A stretch of 7,244 nt of DNA, from NCBI GenBank assembly GCA_947626205.1, contig CANQRO010000068.1:1-7244 (forward strand), given 5' to 3'. Under the pieces are notes generated by a model, which made no database searches, was not told the origin of the DNA, and worked only from the letters and a program-made list of their open reading frames with translations. The DNA comes from an uncultured Clostridia bacterium. GTDB taxonomy: Bacteria; Bacillota; Clostridia; TANB77; CAG-508. Below, piece after piece: positions 5,511 to 7,244 of this stretch; the first letter of the stretch is position 1, and every line of letters starts with the position of its first letter. The position numbers were made by a program, and so were the translations under genes.

Positions 5511-7244
5511 TTATTGCCAAGACAATATTGGATATCCAAAATTTATATTTTTTGTGTCCTGTTTAAATGCTGAACCTAATTTAGTATATGCATTTTTTAA
5601 GTTAGTTTCATTTAATTCTATAGAATTACTTAAATTTGTTGCATTATTACAACAATTCGTTAAATAATAGCTATTAGATGCTGTTCCTTTCGTGTTATCA
5701 ATATAAAAAGCTCCTACTAACGGTCCTTTTCCTTCTTTCGAAGAGGAAACTGTGCCAGCATTATAACTATTAGATAATTTTCCTTCACATCCACCTACAT
5801 TTCCTCCCACGCGCGTGCAAGCACTTGCATTTAAAATCGCCACATTATAACAATTCTGAACTTTTCCATCAGCTAAAAGTTGACCTACTATTCCTCCAAC
5901 ATCAGCCCCTTCAGAATTTCCTACATTAAAAGTAGCTGCTTTATTAAAACATGATGAGATTGTTCCTTCTGTACAATTTCCTGCAATGCCTCCTATATCT
6001 TCTATATACTTTGCTTGTCTGGCTGTTATTTGTCCAAAATTAGCACACTGACTAACCGTTCCCGAGTAAATATCTCCTACAATACCTCCTATATAAGTAA
6101 TACCAGAAATTGTACAATTATTTTTACAATTTGAAATATTTCCTTTACTCCACCCTACAATTCCTCCAGTTGCTATATTTCCTTTTATACTTCCTGATGT
6201 TGTAAGATTTTTTATTGTTCCTGCATTAACACCAAAAAATCCTTGATAATTATTTGTTGTAGTGTCTATGTAAATATTAGTAATATTTTTATTACCACCA
6301 TCATATGTTCCATAAAAACGATTGTCCATTGTACCAATTGGAGTCCATTGGTTAGTTGCACTTCCATTTAAATTGATATCCGCTATTTGTGTTATTGTTA
6401 CTCCACTATATGTTGTTCCTGCATTTACTCTATCTCTAAATGTTTTTAATTCTGCTAGTGTTTTTATTGTATTATCTGTTATAGTTATTTCACTGGATTT
6501 TGTCGTCTTTCCTGCCTTGTCTGTTACTATTACATATGCTTTTACGCTTCCAAATGTTGTTGTATAACTACATGTTACACTTGCTGCACTTGAATTTTGA
6601 CTTGATACTACTTTTCCATTTACATATATTTCATATTTTGCTACTCCACTTTGATCATCTGCTCCTTTTGCTGTTAATGTTACTTGTTTATTATTTACTT
6701 CACTTGTTGATAATGTTGCTGTTTTTGGTGCTGTCGTATCTTCTATTTTAATGCTTGTATGACTACCACCATTATTTCCGTCCCATAATCTTGCATATAT
6801 TGTATCTCCATGTTTTAATCCTGTTACACTTGTTCCATTGTAGTTTTTCCATCCATCTGCATCATATTTATTTATTTGATACTGTATTTTTAAGCTTTCT
6901 GCTACTTTTTCTCCTTTTTCTATTGTTACACTTGCTGTATGTGTACTACTATCCCATTCTGGTGCGTTTATTGTTATATTTCCTCCACTTCCTGCTGTTA
7001 CTTTTCCTGTTGTTGTTTTGTTTGTTCCTATTCCTTCATTTCCTGCTTTATCATTTGCTTTTACTCTTACTGTATATTCTACTCCTTGGGTTAATCCTGT
7101 GAATGTTTTACTTGTTCCTGTTCCTGTTGTTTTTTGACTATATGTATTATCTCCTTCTGCTGTCTTCTTTATTTCAAACGTATATGTTGGTTTATCTTCC
7201 ATTCCATATTGGTCATCCTTTGATGTTACACTTGCTTTTATTTG
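5511..7244 (-). CDS. Modular extracellular protein, FN3/Ig-like plus GLUG repeats (5' end outside window)
   Basis: The frame stays open to the right edge, giving 577 visible residues, numbered here from the edge. The Met at 7200-7202 lies inside a fibronectin-III fold without a ribosome binding site, so it is not the start, and signal peptide and N-terminus are missing. Order: FN3 module (1 to about 80, GLTQGVEYTVRVKANDKAGN); an Ig-like module (about 88-168); a second one (about 170-257, GVAKYEIYVNG, VTDKAGKTT); a segment typical before GLUG repeats (LAELKTFRDRVNAG, IADINLNG, WTPIG, FYGTYDGGNKNITNI, about 258-330); then about six GLUG repeats (334-357, 359-381, 385-407, 416-439, 448-472, 478-500) of the form GGIVG..G.ISNCYN. 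The end, FGYPILSWQ, is a usual finish for such proteins. No LPXTG motif, sorting tail or SLH domain follows, so any anchor must lie upstream. The GLUG part should form a beta-solenoid. Probable role: adhesin or cell-surface binding protein; ligand unknown. Confidence 0.88.
   Translation of the reverse strand, partial: QIKASVTSKDDQYGMEDKPTYTFEIKKTAEGDNTYSQKTTGTGTSKTFTGLTQGVEYTVRVKANDKAGNEGIGTNKTTTGKVTAGSGGNITINAPEWDSSTHTASVTIEKGEKVAESLKIQYQINKYDADGWKNYNGTSVTGLKHGDTIYARLWDGNNGGSHTSIKIEDTTAPKTATLSTSEVNNKQVTLTAKGADDQSGVAKYEIYVNGKVVSSQNSSAASVTCSYTTTFGSVKAYVIVTDKAGKTTKSSEITITDNTIKTLAELKTFRDRVNAGTTYSGVTITQIADINLNGSATNQWTPIGTMDNRFYGTYDGGNKNITNIYIDTTTNNYQGFFGVNAGTIKNLTTSGSIKGNIATGGIVGWSKGNISNCKNNCTISGITYIGGIVGDIYSGTVSQCANFGQITARQAKYIEDIGGIAGNCTEGTISSCFNKAATFNVGNSEGADVGGIVGQLLADGKVQNCYNVAILNASACTRVGGNVGGCEGKLSNSYNAGTVSSSKEGKGPLVGAFYIDNTKGTASNSYYLTNCCNNATNLSNSIELNETNLKNAYTKLGSAFKQDTKNINFGYPILSWQ
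5740..6245 (-). repeat. GLUG repeat block within the surface protein
   Basis: About six imperfect repeats of 22-25 residues, at 26-33 residue intervals, each with a GG-hydrophobic-GG/GN turn followed by an ISNC- or VQNCYN-like strand. The copies are related in protein but have drifted in DNA, so this is an old repeat and not a fresh tandem duplication. A cysteine occupies the same place in four successive copies (visible residues 373, 400, 432, 465); the next copy has Ser493. Confidence 0.8.

Noticed and set aside
6322..7102. Three plus-strand open frames (6322-6567, 6500-6751, 6755-7102) rich in Leu, Phe and His
   Set aside because: They are reverse-strand shadows of the surface-protein gene. 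Its purine-rich coding strand yields Leu/Phe-rich nonsense on the complement, and none has a ribosome binding site.
7200..7202. ATG at 7202 (minus) as the start of the surface protein
   Set aside because: The frame continues without a stop to the window edge, the residues before it (QIKASVTSKDDQYG) belong to the same FN3 fold, and there is no Shine-Dalgarno sequence or signal peptide after it.

Overview
The window looks like a piece of chromosome from a low-GC, Gram-positive, clostridia-like anaerobe. Base composition is very AT-rich and codons end in A/T. Ribosome binding sites are GGAGG-type and promoters are near-consensus sigma-A type. The left gene is preceded by a T-box riboswitch, a regulator mostly found in Firmicutes. 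The fermentative bifunctional enzyme AdhE and a GLUG-repeat surface protein fit a gut or sediment anaerobe. Species cannot be named from the sequence.

Layout. Bases 1 to about 605 hold no gene that I can see. They carry two leftward near-consensus promoters (41-69 and 217-245), a degenerate tandem repeat (374-449), a 16-bp perfect inverted repeat (488-525) and the rightward promoter of aspS (571-599). Bases about 606-835 are a T-box leader with its terminator, followed by aspS (875-2626, + strand), encoding aspartyl-tRNA synthetase. A bidirectional terminator (2656-2688) separates aspS from the convergent adhE (2752-5355, - strand). adhE has its own consensus promoter (5393-5420). Upstream of it lies a hairpin (5458-5506) that closes off a large modular extracellular protein gene (5511 to the right edge, - strand, 5' end outside the window). 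That protein has fibronectin-III/Ig-like modules followed by GLUG repeats.

How the parts work together. The three genes look like three separate transcription units, each with its own terminator, not one pathway. The most interesting point is the T-box of aspS. Folding by eye puts AAC followed by A, an asparagine codon, in the specifier position, and no aspartate codon is in that loop. This suggests that uncharged tRNA-Asn controls an aspartyl-tRNA synthetase. That makes sense if the enzyme supplies Asp-tRNA-Asn to the GatCAB amidotransferase route. The leader also appears to lack Stem II and the IIA/B pseudoknot. No gat genes are in the window, so the link to transamidation is inference.
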